Assembly: GCA_018136815.1 (NCBI GenBank)
Contig: CM030932.1
Location: 6,874,230 to 6,938,229, forward strand
Direction: 5' to 3'
DNA: 64,000 nt
Origin: Isochrysis galbana
Lineage: Eukaryota > Haptophyta > Isochrysidales > Isochrysidaceae
This document shows positions 27,901-37,911 of the stretch, piece after piece. How positions within the stretch are numbered: position 1 is the stretch's first letter; each line of letters begins with the position of its first letter. Position numbers and translations under genes: made by a program. The notes beneath the pieces are model-generated. The model was given only the letters and a program-made list of their open reading frames with translations, did no database searches and was not told the origin of the DNA.

Positions 27901-30854
27901 TCTCAGTTCATGAGCCACTATTTTGTTCTTGCCATGCGCGGCGATATGTTGAAACTCGAGCCCTTTGCCCAACCGGATGGTTAATTTGACACTCCGCCTC
28001 TCCCGTTCAGGCGACAACCGATGCGTACATCGAGAAGTCTTCTCGCACCAATCCGAAGGTTGAATCATTGAGGCACGAAGCCACCCGATGTCTCTTCGAA
28101 CGCCGTGACTGTATAGTCGTGGCCACCGTTAGCTGTCTATACGGCCTCGGCCTCCCCAAGGAATATCTAGAAGGAGCCACTCTTTTCGCGACCGAGCAGC
28201 GGTGGACGCGGACGCAGCTTGATGTTGCGCTCCAACGTATGCTTTATACTGCTATGCCCAACGCCACCATTGCCCAGCGGTTGACTCGCGGCGAGTTCGG
28301 ATGGTTCCGCTTCGATGAGGCAGGTGGAGAGTTGTGCCCTGACGAGAAATCAACTACTGCTAATGCCAACCAGCATCCCGATCATCAGAGCAATCGTGAA
28401 GAGGATCAAAAGCCATTTGTCCTCGCAATTTACCTCGTGCACGAGACACGCACACTTGAGATCTTGTTTGAAACGCCAAGCACTCGTATCAACAACACGG
28501 CCTCTTTCAATTCTGGTGGAGGAGAGCCTTTGCTAAAAGTGAGCGCTCTGCGACTCGTTGAGCGGAACGAGCTTTCTACGTCGCTGTCCACGGTTCAACA
28601 ATCAGAGAAACATGGCTCGTGGCAAACATCGTCAGTTCTCACCCAAGATGAGCTACAGGCCGGGCCAACCGCATCGCGGGCTCCTGCGCCCTCGTTGGTG
28701 CCGCCGGCTTCCACATTGTCAGCAGAAGCTCGTGCCGCGCTCGGACGAACTGCTCGGCGCTTCATCGACGGAACCTCCCGCGGAGCGCGAGGTCGTGCAA
28801 TCGCCGTCGACGACATAGAACAGTCGTCGACGGCCGACCCCATCGGGATTAGCGAGATTGTCGTGTACCCGGCTTCGCACCACATTTCAACTGAAAAGGT
28901 GTATATGATGCCAGCACTCGCTCTTTATCCTGGACGATCTCCCACGCGCCGAGCGACGCCCACTCCCTCTGCCTATCCCAACACTTCCGTAGGAGCGCCA
29001 ACGAATTCTCTCGTCAATACGCTCTGAGCTTTCCTCCCGCACCTCCGACTTGCGCGCGCGCGGCGACTGGAGGCGCGCCGAGTCCCTCGAGCATCGTGTC
29101 ACTGCTGATCTCGAAGACATTGAGAGGCGGGGCTATTGTCGTGGGCTCGAGAACTATGCCCGCCATCTAGCCAATCGTGCACCTGGTGAGCCGCCTTCAA
29201 CCCTACTTGACTACTTGCCACAAGATGACTGGTTGCTAATTGTGGACGAGTCGCATGTTACAGTCCCGCAGCTTGCTGCAATGCACGCTGGTGATCGCGC
29301 TCGCAAACTAGCCCTGGTCGAGCATGGATTCCGGTTGCCCTCGGCACTTGATAATCGACCGCTCTGCGAGGAGGAATTCTGGGAGCGCGTGCCACGCGCC
29401 GTGCTGGTGTCAGCCACGCCCGGATCAGAGGCGCGACGATTGGGCGCCATCGGCATCGACCATGACACCCTCGGCGAAGGAAGAAACATGGGGCTTACTG
29501 AGCTTGTCGTGCGGCCTACCGGAGTCACTGACCCCCAGGTAGGCAAATTCGTCTTGTCAATGCGTCGGTAGCCTGGTGAGGCAAGGATGTCTATGGACGC
29601 TTCGCAAGTTGCTAAAGGCCGCCTATTTTGCCATCAGCTCCTCTTTATACGGACACCGTTCTCATGCAATTGCTCCCTTGTGCAGGTTGAGGTCGTTGAC
29701 GTCGTTGCGCTAGGTGGGTACGAGGATCACTTGTTGGCAGCCGTGGAATCTCGGCGACGGCATTCTGAGCGTTGCCTCGTCACTGTGCTCACGCGGCGTG
29801 CAGCCGAGGAGGTGTCAGCATTCTTCATAGCGCATGGGGTGAAGAGCGCCTTCATCCATTCCGAGGTGAAGCAGGCGGAGCGCCTCGAGGCGATCGACGG
29901 GCTCAGGGCGGGCACAATCGACGTACTCGTTGGGTGCAACCTGCTCCGCGAGGGAGTAGACCTGCCAGGTGCGACGTGGACCAAGGGCGCGTGTGACGAC
30001 CATCATCGTGGGCATTTTGGTCATTCCTCACGTATCTCTTATCTAGTCTTTTTGTCATCCGCAACCAACGGCCACTCAGCTCCTTCTCATGTAGACGCTT
30101 TCGGAACTCACCCATAGATTCGCTCCCCCACCTTGTAGAAGTGTCGTTGGTGGCCATTGTTTCTGCCGACAAGCAAGGATTCCTGAGGTCCGAGACGTCC
30201 CTCGTACAAACCATCGGCCGTGCGGCGCGACACGTTAACGGGACCGCTATTCTTTATGCCGACGGGCAACAACTTACACCGGCAATGCGGAATGCTATTC
30301 GGGAGACTGAGCGAAGACGGCGTATACAGATCGAGTACAATGCGCGGTACAACCTGTCTCCACAAAATGCTGGTACCCGCGCAACGGCCCAAGCTCGTCC
30401 CGCTAACCCCATCCTTGCCATGCTACAAAGCGATGCCAAACTGAAGCTACGGAGTGAGATTGGCTCCTTGACGACATCTCAACAGCAAAGATACGAGCTG
30501 CTAGAAATGTGGCGAACTTCGGCCGCGAGAATAGCGGGACTGCCGCCGTATCGGGTGGCTAGAGATGCGGTGCTCGTGGCAATAGCCAAGGCGTCGCCTA
30601 GCGACGCCAAGGGGCTTCGAGCCGTGCGCGGCGTCGGCCCAAAGATGATGATGAGCTATGGGGAATCGATTCTACAATGCTTGGCGGCTGGACGCACATT
30701 CTTAGAGGATGGCTTGGCGGCGCCGGCTGAAGGGATGGCCGAGCGCATTCATCACGGCATGCGCAACGGAAATGGCCAGCAACCCGGTCACGGAGTTGTC
30801 CGCGCCGGATTCGATTTCAGTATGGTCGTTGAGACCGGCGGTGGCACTCAATAG
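24931..30854 (+). CDS. UvrC(RNase H + HhH)-UvrB-HRDC fusion protein, ten exons
   Basis: Proposed exons: 24931-25686, 25914-26111, 26202-27158, 27363-27468, 27624-27694, 27764-27868, 28011-28898, 28993-29538, 29686-29968, 30139-30854. Every join keeps frame and the total is about 1541 residues. Residues 1-318 are the C-terminal half of UvrC: the RNase H-like nuclease with FDVSH (~152), IIDGGKAQ (~236), RDEAH (~298) and SHR (~308), the residues of the 5'-incision site. A helix-hairpin-helix follows ([20 protein letters not shown]). After a ~260-residue linker UvrB begins: [12 protein letters not shown], Walker [68 protein letters not shown] and [12 protein letters not shown]. The beta-hairpin tyrosines are partly changed ([11 protein letters not shown]). 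The end (~1416-1491) is an HRDC domain where bacterial UvrB has its UVR motif. The intron at 27869 begins GC. No GIY-YIG domain is seen. The likely role is nucleotide excision of bulky DNA lesions, compartment unknown. Confidence 0.9.
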
Positions 30855-31192
30855 GCAACTAGGGCGAGGGAGCGCCTTGGGTCCAAATTCATCGATGGTG
30901 TACAGCTTCGCCTGTCACAGTTGCGATCGTACCATTCGGTGCTCTCTTGGATCGCTGCTACATTTCCTCTGCAACAACACAACATATATGGGTTTTATGC
31001 CACGTGTCTGTATACTACGACCATGCAATGCATGAGCACCTTGATTGAATTCGGCTCCAGGAGTTTTGAACAAATGGGGGGGGGGAAATGAAGATGCCTA
31101 GTACTGCGACGTAGACGTAGGACACTTCCGCTCAGGGATCCCGGCTCCATCGCCCTTGCCCTTGCCCACACTCACTCCCCCCTTCAATCCTT
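30855..31192. other. Intergenic, nothing recognised
   Basis: 3' flank of the repair gene. No repeat or gene seen before the next mobile element. Confidence 0.4.
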
Positions 31193-31205
31193 TGTCATAG
31201 TCTTC

Positions 31206-31997
31206 ACAACTAAGTTTATACTTGGTTCGCCCATGGGGGGGCACGAGCCCCCCCTCTCTCCACTCCTCCCCTTCCAAGGGGTAGGCACCACTCATGCTCC
31301 TAGCATGGCTGATGGCTTACCAGGAGCCCACTGCCATGCGCTGACCCACTCTCTCACTGGCAGGCTCGCCTGCCTCGCGCGTCCTGGCCAGTCGTGGCCA
31401 GCCCATCGCTCCAACCCCCCTCCCCCCATGGTTGACAGGGAGACAGGTGCAGCGTGGGGCCCCCAGAGGCCCGGGAGCGCCAGCGAGGGAGAGGCAGGGG
31501 AGGCCAGGGCCCAGCCCCAGCCTCCTCTGCCCCCTCAGCCCTGAGCTGGCCTCAAGGAGCCTCCAGGGGCCGCCAGCCGCCAAAGGGCAGCTGGAGGCCT
31601 TCCGTAGGCGCGCCATCGCGCGCGTGCCGCAGGAGAGGAGAGAGAGAGCGCGGAGAAGGGGGTGGGCGCGAGCGAGAAATCCGCCCACCGAAAAATCGGT
31701 AAGTCTCGCGCCTGTTTACAGGATAAGACGAGACAGAGTCCGCCGCCAGCCCGGGAGGCGTAGGAGGAAGTGGAGAACGGATCAACCGGGGGGGGGGCGC
31801 GGGCCACCGGACTATATCTAAGCCCTCCACCCCAATCCCCCTAGTAGTGTACGGGGGGAGCCGCCTGATGGCGGGGGGAGAAGGGCCGGGGGAATGGGGG
31901 TGTAGAGAGTATGCAAATGCTACGTGCTACTTGTAGTGGGTAGTGGTTCCATTCGCCATTCGCCGCGAGTGCGGTAAGAATATTAAAAGGTTTTTTT
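31206..31997 (+). mobile_element. Full-length ~790-bp T-tailed element with imperfect target duplication
   Basis: Starts caactaagtttatacttgg and ends aaaagg plus seven T. Flanks tgtcatagtcttc and tgtcatggtcttc differ at one base, so it is older than the copies with perfect duplications. It has small insertions relative to the other copies. Confidence 0.83.
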
Positions 31998-32029
31998 GTC
32001 ATGGTCTTCGGCATCGGGGGATACAGCCC

Positions 32030-33360
32030 ATGTCCCACGGATAAAGGTACCCAGCTTTATAGGACGAGTCCTACAATGTAGGACGACGTTGTGGACTATG
32101 AAGACACGATTCAATCTAGGAATGGGGAGCTAGGATTTGGTTTCTGTGTTCATCTCATTGCCCTCATTGAGTCCTCCTAGAGGCTCAAGACACCATTCTC
32201 AAAGCATAATGAGTTATTTGCCACTCGCGGAAGCCTTCCCGGCAAAAAACGGCGTTGTCCTACGAATTGCCGCAAACACCTGAGGACACGATTTGAGGCT
32301 CATGATGAGCTCCCTAGAACTTGCTCCCACGAGATGAAATGCTCTTTGGCATGGGTTCTTTTCGACCTTCAGTGGAGACCAAGCTTGGTTTTGAAGCCCA
32401 ATGAGAGTTTTGGCTGCTTTTGCCTCATCCGGGCAACAACAAAACTCTCGACGCTCCCGGTGGCCTCCGATGGCCGAAGTACTCAGTTCACGCTGGAGCC
32501 GAAAGCTCGGTCAAGACGAAGTCTACCGGATAAAGGTACCCAGCTTTCTAGGACCAGTCCTAGAAACTAGGACGGACTTTGCTAGGTGAGAACATGAGCA
32601 TACCATGTTATTTTGTCCCAAACCTTGGCTATTGAGTTACCACATGCATGTCCTCATTAAATGTTCCAAGTGTACCTAGGCACCATTCCCTCAGCAACAC
32701 CAAGTTTTGTGACGCGTGTGCGGGTCACCTGGTCGGAATTGCTGCTTGTCCTAGAAACAGGAGAAATGGCTGATACCACCCAATGGGGAGCTCTTCTACC
32801 CATGGTCCCCAGGAGATGAAATGTTGCTTTGACTGCCCTCTTTGAGACCTTCAGTGACCACCAAGCTTGGTTTTGTCATCTAAGTGTCCAATCCGCTAGC
32901 CTACTGCTCCAAAAGGTCTAAAATAAAACTCCTCTGGTGCGAGCGGACGCCCGAGTGCAGCGTCGCATGCTGAATGTGGTAGCAAAAGTAAGCAAAGACA
33001 AGCTCCGCAGAGTTGGTCATGGGGAGAGCTAAGGTTGAATGGGTTGTGGAGATGGTTTGCTCCAGGTGATGGGATGTCTCATAAGCTCACCATGGGCTAC
33101 AATGGAGGCATGATCGGCAGAGTCCTAGAAATCCAAGAATTTTCTAGGACGTGGTCCTAGTTTCTAGGACGGAATTTTTTGTCCGCTACAGCCTTGGCCA
33201 TAGTGGGAGCTAAGGATCTCAAGACTGAGTTGGGACTATCCTTCAGTTGGTGGGAAGTCCCAATCCTTCACTCTCGAAAGTTGTGTGGCTTTCAAGCTCA
33301 GGGTCCTACAAATACACCGAAATCGTAGGACGCGGTCCTATAATGTAGGACGGAACTTTT
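32030..33360. repeat. Degenerate long repeat with four TAGGAC hairpin motifs
   Basis: A three-part motif TAGGAC-nnn-GTCCTA-(4-5 nt)-TAGGACGG occurs at about 32060, 32548, 33144 and 33325. Between copies, longer similar tracts recur (gataaaggtacccagctttnta; gagatgaaatg...gaccttcagtg; ccaagcttggttttg). No coding frame is credible. Confidence 0.65.
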
Positions 33361-33425
33361 TAGCCGCCCATGTGCACTACTTTGAGCCTTGCGTGGGGGG
33401 AGGGGAGGGGGCGGGCCTGTCGATG
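33355..33425 (-). mobile_element. LINE 3' untranslated relic
   Basis: The plus strand reads gcccatgtgcactac...gagccttgcg...gggcgggcctgt, parallel to 6562-6625 and to 34562-34625 beside the intact LINE. Confidence 0.45.
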
Positions 33426-33448
33426 CACATCCATCTATACGGATATCA

Positions 33449-33495
33449 AACTAAAACTTTATACTACTAGTTGGTTCGCATGGGGGAGGGCACGC
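33449..33495 (+). mobile_element. Divergent retroelement head
   Basis: caaactaaaactttatac...ctagttggttcgcatggggg is a diverged version of the CAACTAAGTTTATAC...GGTTGACCCATGGGG head. Only the first ~45 bases are recognisable. Confidence 0.45.
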
Positions 33496-33499
33496 TTCC

Positions 33500-34015
33500 T
33501 TGCGAGGTGCACATTCAGGTGGTGGGCGCCGTTCGGGCGCCAAGCGCAAGCAGCGCTTCTCCACCGGCACCTTCATGGAGAAGGGGCCGATCACGTATGG
33601 CGAAGGACTTCAAATCGCGAGGGACGAGCATGCACGGTTGGCCGAACTGAAAGAGGGGAAGCGGGCCCGCGCTGCGATGCGGAAGGCATCCGGGGAGCAA
33701 CGAGCATTGCAAAGGAAGGTGGCTGCGCGAGCGGCTGCGGCACGGGTGTGGGCTCTCGACGGTGATGCGGCTCGTCTAAAGAAGGGAGAGCTGCTGGCGA
33801 TACTCAATGAAGTAGGCGTAGGTGGGGGCTGCTTCAAGCCCATGGATGCCAAGAAAGAGAAGCTGCTGCCGGCTTTCGAGGCGCATGTTTCGCAAATAGG
33901 CTGTTGGGAGGCCATTGCAACCGTCTTGTGGGATCCACCCCCCGGTGAGTTGGATGTGCAAGGGCACAAGCATGTGCGTGTGCAGCTACCCACGAACATG
34001 CCTCTGCAGGGATAG
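33500..34015 (+). CDS. Hypothetical basic protein, possibly a transposase tail
   Basis: An open frame with a first ATG at 33575 (MEKGPITYGEGLQIARDEHA). It is rich in Lys, Arg and Ala, predicted helical in the middle (AAMRKASGEQRALQRKVAAR), and ends VRVQLPTNMPLQG. The stretch RFSTGTFMEKGPITYGEG resembles tails I associate with algal transposases, but I cannot name a family. Retroelement and repeat sequence surrounds it on both sides and the recurring end segment lies just after its stop, which favours a transposon origin. Upstream exons were not found. Confidence 0.35.
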   Translation: MRGAHSGGGRRSGAKRKQRFSTGTFMEKGPITYGEGLQIARDEHARLAELKEGKRARAAMRKASGEQRALQRKVAARAAAARVWALDGDAARLKKGELLAILNEVGVGGGCFKPMDAKKEKLLPAFEAHVSQIGCWEAIATVLWDPPPGELDVQGHKHVRVQLPTNMPLQG

Positions 34016-34075
34016 AAGGTGTCGTTCCGTCAATAGTGGGACATCAGTCGAATTGAGCGATCAAATGTCCACAGT
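34016..34075. repeat. Recurring end segment
   Basis: tcgttccgtcaatagtggga...tcaaatgtccacagt, also at 2696-2754 and, inverted, 17600-17660. An imperfect GGACAT...ATGTCC inverted repeat lies within it. Confidence 0.5.
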
Positions 34076-34414
34076 TGTATTGTAGTTGTTTAACATTAGA
34101 TCTTGTTAAAAGTATAAGAGAGAGACGCCGTCAAAGCTTCTTCGCTAATCACATCGGTGCACGCCGTGCATGGGCACGGCGCGATGTGCATCGGTCCCCC
34201 GCGGATACGCCGTGCGTGCGCATGTCAACCCGTTCCTTCTGTGTACCCCTGCGGCCCACAACTACGTAAACTGGCCATATAAGAGATGTTTCATTGCAGC
34301 ACCTATGATGACTTGCAATCACAATGTGCACGCCGTGCGTGGGCACGGCGCGATGTGCATCGGCCCCCCCGCGGATACGCCGTGCGTGCGCATGTCAACC
34401 CGTTCCATCTGTGT

Positions 34415-37400
34415 AAAAAAAAAAAAGATCTGAAGGTTCAGGGCTACACACCTATCGCCGGACAGCGCCTACTATTGCTACTGTACATCAGCCATCGCCC
34501 TTACCTCCCTTTTCCCCGCCCCCTTGCCTTCCCCCCCTCGTTCCTTTGCCTTCGGTGTCGGGGGTGCGGCCTTGGTACACTACCTAGGGCCCGGTTTTGG
34601 GTGTGGGGTCCGGGCAGGCCTTTTGGATTTGCGTTGATAGGGTAGATTAGGTGTCTCTTAACGTGGGTGTCCCAGGGGTGATGCACCGGCGTGTTAGGCG
34701 CCTCTATCTCCTGTGCTTCGCCGTTTCCGTCTCGACTAGGTGCTCTATCCCTAGCTTACCAGCTAGGGATACGAGCTCCGCGCTGGGGGTTAGTTTGTTT
34801 ATTTCGCCTAATTCGTAGAGCGGCCGGACGTCGGCCAAATCTATCCTCTTTTTGGGTTGTCTCCCCATGCCTGCCTGGGCGGTTCGCGCGGAGTCTGTTG
34901 AGTTGGCGAATAATAGCGCCTTGCTCAGTTTCGTGAATCTTTCCAGTGTGCGTATTAGCACCGATTCCTCTGAGAACGTGGCGTCGTCATAGTATATCCT
35001 GTAGAAGTCCGTTATGATGTACCTCCATGCGAGCATGTATAGCGTTGCCAGCGCCTTTGGGCACGGGCCGTTTGGGTGTATGAAGAGCCTATCTATTATG
35101 TTTTGTTCGCGTGGTTTATCCGGTGTGCTTGGGCGTCGGGCTAGTGTGTCCAGGGCGTCGAAGATGTTTGTTAGCCGCGGGCATTCTCCCAGGTGCGTGG
35201 AGGATTCGTCAGTTGCCATACAGATCCGGCACGCCTTGTCTCGGTGCGCGAATCTATTGGCTGTGGCTATTCTCCTATGTGTAATGTGCTTGAAGTGCAG
35301 GTAAGTGTCCCTCGTTGTCATCATGGGCGAGGTGTAGATCTGGGCTAGATGCGCCCATACCTCGTCCGTTATTGGTAGTCTCGTCGCCCAGTTGTCGGGG
35401 CCCGTGAGTCGCCGGCGTTTACGGCAGGCCGTTTGTAGGGCTCTCGTTAGGTGTGCGACTTCAGTCGCGTCGAGCGTCGTTTGACCGTCCAGGGTGTACT
35501 CGTCCGGCAGCGGGTATTCTGTCCTTTTGTTTGATTTGAAGCCTTCGCCCCATTTTGCGGGGGGAGTCGGGTCTAGGTCGGTGGGTGCCGCTATCGTGTG
35601 GTCGCCGAGGATGGGCGTGCCCAAGTATGAGAGCTCGACTTCGTACCATTTGCCCCCCTCCTCTGCGAAGTATTCTCCTTCTTGGTTTATGCGAATCACG
35701 GGGGGTGGGATTTCCGTGTTCAATGGCGTGTTGGTCTCGGGGTCACGTGTTTGGGCGGCAGCGGCTTCGTGTTCCGCTGCCTTTATTAGGTCTTGCGCGT
35801 GTTTCACTACGTTTGCCCATGTGCCCAAAAATTTATCGCGGGGGATGTACTCTCCCTTGTATTGTATGTATGTATCATTGTTTTTTAGGTATTGCTCGCA
35901 TTCCTCTGCGGTGTACGCATCCTTGCATGCGCGGTCTTTAAACACGTTGTGTACGGTGATACATTCTAGTTTGTTCCACATTTCTATCCATCTCGGGTGC
36001 ATGTTCGGCCCACTATGGTGCGGATTGTGCCATATGGGTTGGGATAGCGCTCCGTCCCTACTCATCTTTAGTGGTTGTAGTTGTAGCATTCTCACATTTG
36101 CTATGGCTTGCTTCCAGAATGCAGGGAGCTTGCTCCTTCCTTTTATCCCGTCCGTTAGTTTGTGCGCGGGTACGTCGGCTATTACTGCCGCCCTACCTAG
36201 GCTTGTGCGGCAGAACCATATGTCCAGGATTTGCTTCCATTGGGCCTGCCTCGCGTCTAGGTAATTCAGTATCCACTTTGCTTGTAGTGCTTTAACATGA
36301 TTGTTCCAGTCGAGGAGACCTAGGCCTAAGTGCGGCCCTTTTTCCGTGTCGCCTTTGAGCGGGATTTCCGGGTGTTTAATCCATTGCAGTTTACGTCCCG
36401 TGCGGGGGTTTGTCCATAGCACTCTCGCTACCGAGTTTTTGAGCGCCCTATGGAACGATTGTGGTGCTGCCAGCGTTTGTACCCAGTATCTTGGGACGGA
36501 CAGCACTAAGAAGTTCGCTACCATCGTTCTTCCGTGTATGGAGAGGTTTGCGGTTATGGGTTCGAGGGCCGTAATTTTTTTGTCTATTTTATCGGCGAGG
36601 CGCCTCCAGAAGGCCTTGGTGGCCCCGGGTCCCCCCAGTGGCACGCCCAGGATCGTTGCGCATTCGTTGCTTTTTAACCATTTGTATCGCCTAAAGGCTT
36701 GCGGTGGGGTCTTGCGCTGTAGGGAGCCCCATCTAAGTCCTTCGAATTTTTGTTCGTTCGGTTTGCCGCATGAGGCGGCCGCATATCGGTCCACCCATTT
36801 TAGCGATCGGCCCAAGCTTGCGTAGTCGGATGCGAGGAGCTGGGTGTCGTCGGCGAATTGGCTGATTTTGAGCTCGGCCCCGTTGATTATGATCCCGTTT
36901 ATGTTGTCGTCTTCGTTTATCGCCCTGGTTAGGGCTTCCGCTGTCAGCAGGAAGGCTAGCGGGGAAAGCGGGCATCCTTGTGGGACGCCGCTGGCTATGT
37001 TGAAAGGGAAGCTTCTGCCCCCGTTTGTTTTTATGTATCTGATCGGCTTTGCGTCCGAGTTGGTGAGGGTCCGCGCATATCTCTGAAAGTCGCGTCCGAA
37101 CTTTAGTTTCTCGAGTGCGAGGTGATAGAATCCCCAGTTCACTCTGTCGAAGGCTTTCTCCCAGTCCAGTGCTAGCATGATTCCGGGCTCTTTCGTCTCA
37201 TCTAGATATGCCTGTGTGAGTTGGAGAAGGTGTGTGGCCTCTCCAATGAGTCTTTTGGGTACGAAGCCCAGTTGATCTTTGGATATTATGTGTCCTATCA
37301 CTTGTTTTAGTCTGTTTGTTAGGATCTTGGCTAGAATTTTATAGTCGCTTTGTAGTAGCGTTATGGGCCTATAGTTTCTTGGATCCCGCGTGTCTCCTTT

Positions 37401-37911
37401 CTTGTATAGAACTATGATGTCACCCTCTCTCATGGATACACTGAGTTGTCCTTCCGCTAGGGCGAAGTTCAAGACTCTGAGGAAGTCGTGCTTTACTAGT
37501 TCGGTGTACTTTTTGTAGAACTCAGCTGGCAAGGCGTCCGGTCCTGCGCTTTTCCCGTTGCCTATCTCGCCTATGGCTTTGGTTAGCTCTTCTAGCGTTA
37601 TGCGGCCCTCCAGGGCTGTACTGTCCCTCGCCGTGAGAGGCTGCGATTCCAGCAAGTTTTCCAGCTCTAGGTCTCTGGTTGCCGTGCGTGCTGGCATGTT
37701 GTGTGTTGTCGTGGTGTGTGCTGTCCGTGTGGCTCTGGGGCTTCGGTTCGGGTCGTGGCTCGCGGGTACCTGGGTTGGCATGGCCCCGGCTGGGGGACGC
37801 TGCGGCTGCGTGGCGTCGGCCATCACTTGGTCGGCCGGCGCGGTGAGGTGGGCTGAGAGAGAGGAGGGGAGCGTGGCGCGCTCCATGACCCTATCGTTAT
37901 AACGATAGTTG
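34415..37911 (-). mobile_element. Intact LINE with a poly(T) tail and 15-bp target duplication
   Basis: It is inserted in the satellite between direct repeats ccgttccatctgtgt (34400-34414 and 37912-37926), about 3497 bp. On the sense (minus) strand it begins CAACTATCG with an 18-base perfect palindrome CTATCGTTATAACGATAG, then GGGTC and ATGGAGCGCG. It ends in 12 T after CTTCAGATC. The tail is T, not A, on the coding strand, which is unusual for a LINE. The element contains one long ORF. Confidence 0.85.
34704..37886 (-). CDS. LINE reverse transcriptase polyprotein, no APE endonuclease domain
   Basis: ATG at 37886 (MERATLPSSL), stop at 34704, 1060 residues. The RT region holds NGKSAGPDALPAEFYKKY, NYRPITLL, QLGFVPKR, LALDWEKAFDRVNW, SGVPQGCPLSPLAFLL (~300) and FADDTQLL (~342), which is the non-LTR order. 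A CCHC-type knuckle, CRICMATDESSTHLGEC, lies at ~885. The C-terminus (FANSTDSARTAQAGMGRQPKK) is conserved in the fragments at 23455 and 24350. Only ~130 residues precede the RT, rich in Pro, Thr and Ala, so there is no room for an apurinic endonuclease domain, and no RLE-type endonuclease motif is obvious. The frame is uninterrupted, consistent with a young copy. Confidence 0.9.
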   Translation of the reverse strand: MERATLPSSLSAHLTAPADQVMADATQPQRPPAGAMPTQVPASHDPNRSPRATRTAHTTTTHNMPARTATRDLELENLLESQPLTARDSTALEGRITLEELTKAIGEIGNGKSAGPDALPAEFYKKYTELVKHDFLRVLNFALAEGQLSVSMREGDIIVLYKKGDTRDPRNYRPITLLQSDYKILAKILTNRLKQVIGHIISKDQLGFVPKRLIGEATHLLQLTQAYLDETKEPGIMLALDWEKAFDRVNWGFYHLALEKLKFGRDFQRYARTLTNSDAKPIRYIKTNGGRSFPFNIASGVPQGCPLSPLAFLLTAEALTRAINEDDNINGIIINGAELKISQFADDTQLLASDYASLGRSLKWVDRYAAASCGKPNEQKFEGLRWGSLQRKTPPQAFRRYKWLKSNECATILGVPLGGPGATKAFWRRLADKIDKKITALEPITANLSIHGRTMVANFLVLSVPRYWVQTLAAPQSFHRALKNSVARVLWTNPRTGRKLQWIKHPEIPLKGDTEKGPHLGLGLLDWNNHVKALQAKWILNYLDARQAQWKQILDIWFCRTSLGRAAVIADVPAHKLTDGIKGRSKLPAFWKQAIANVRMLQLQPLKMSRDGALSQPIWHNPHHSGPNMHPRWIEMWNKLECITVHNVFKDRACKDAYTAEECEQYLKNNDTYIQYKGEYIPRDKFLGTWANVVKHAQDLIKAAEHEAAAAQTRDPETNTPLNTEIPPPVIRINQEGEYFAEEGGKWYEVELSYLGTPILGDHTIAAPTDLDPTPPAKWGEGFKSNKRTEYPLPDEYTLDGQTTLDATEVAHLTRALQTACRKRRRLTGPDNWATRLPITDEVWAHLAQIYTSPMMTTRDTYLHFKHITHRRIATANRFAHRDKACRICMATDESSTHLGECPRLTNIFDALDTLARRPSTPDKPREQNIIDRLFIHPNGPCPKALATLYMLAWRYIITDFYRIYYDDATFSEESVLIRTLERFTKLSKALLFANSTDSARTAQAGMGRQPKKRIDLADVRPLYELGEINKLTPSAELVSLAGKLGIEHLVETETAKHRR

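Noticed and set aside
24931-30854. Bacterial contamination as the source of UvrB/UvrC
   Set aside because: Nine introns interrupt conserved motifs (for example Walker A is split as GATGTG|KT), and GC-rich eukaryotic genes and the local retroelement family flank it.
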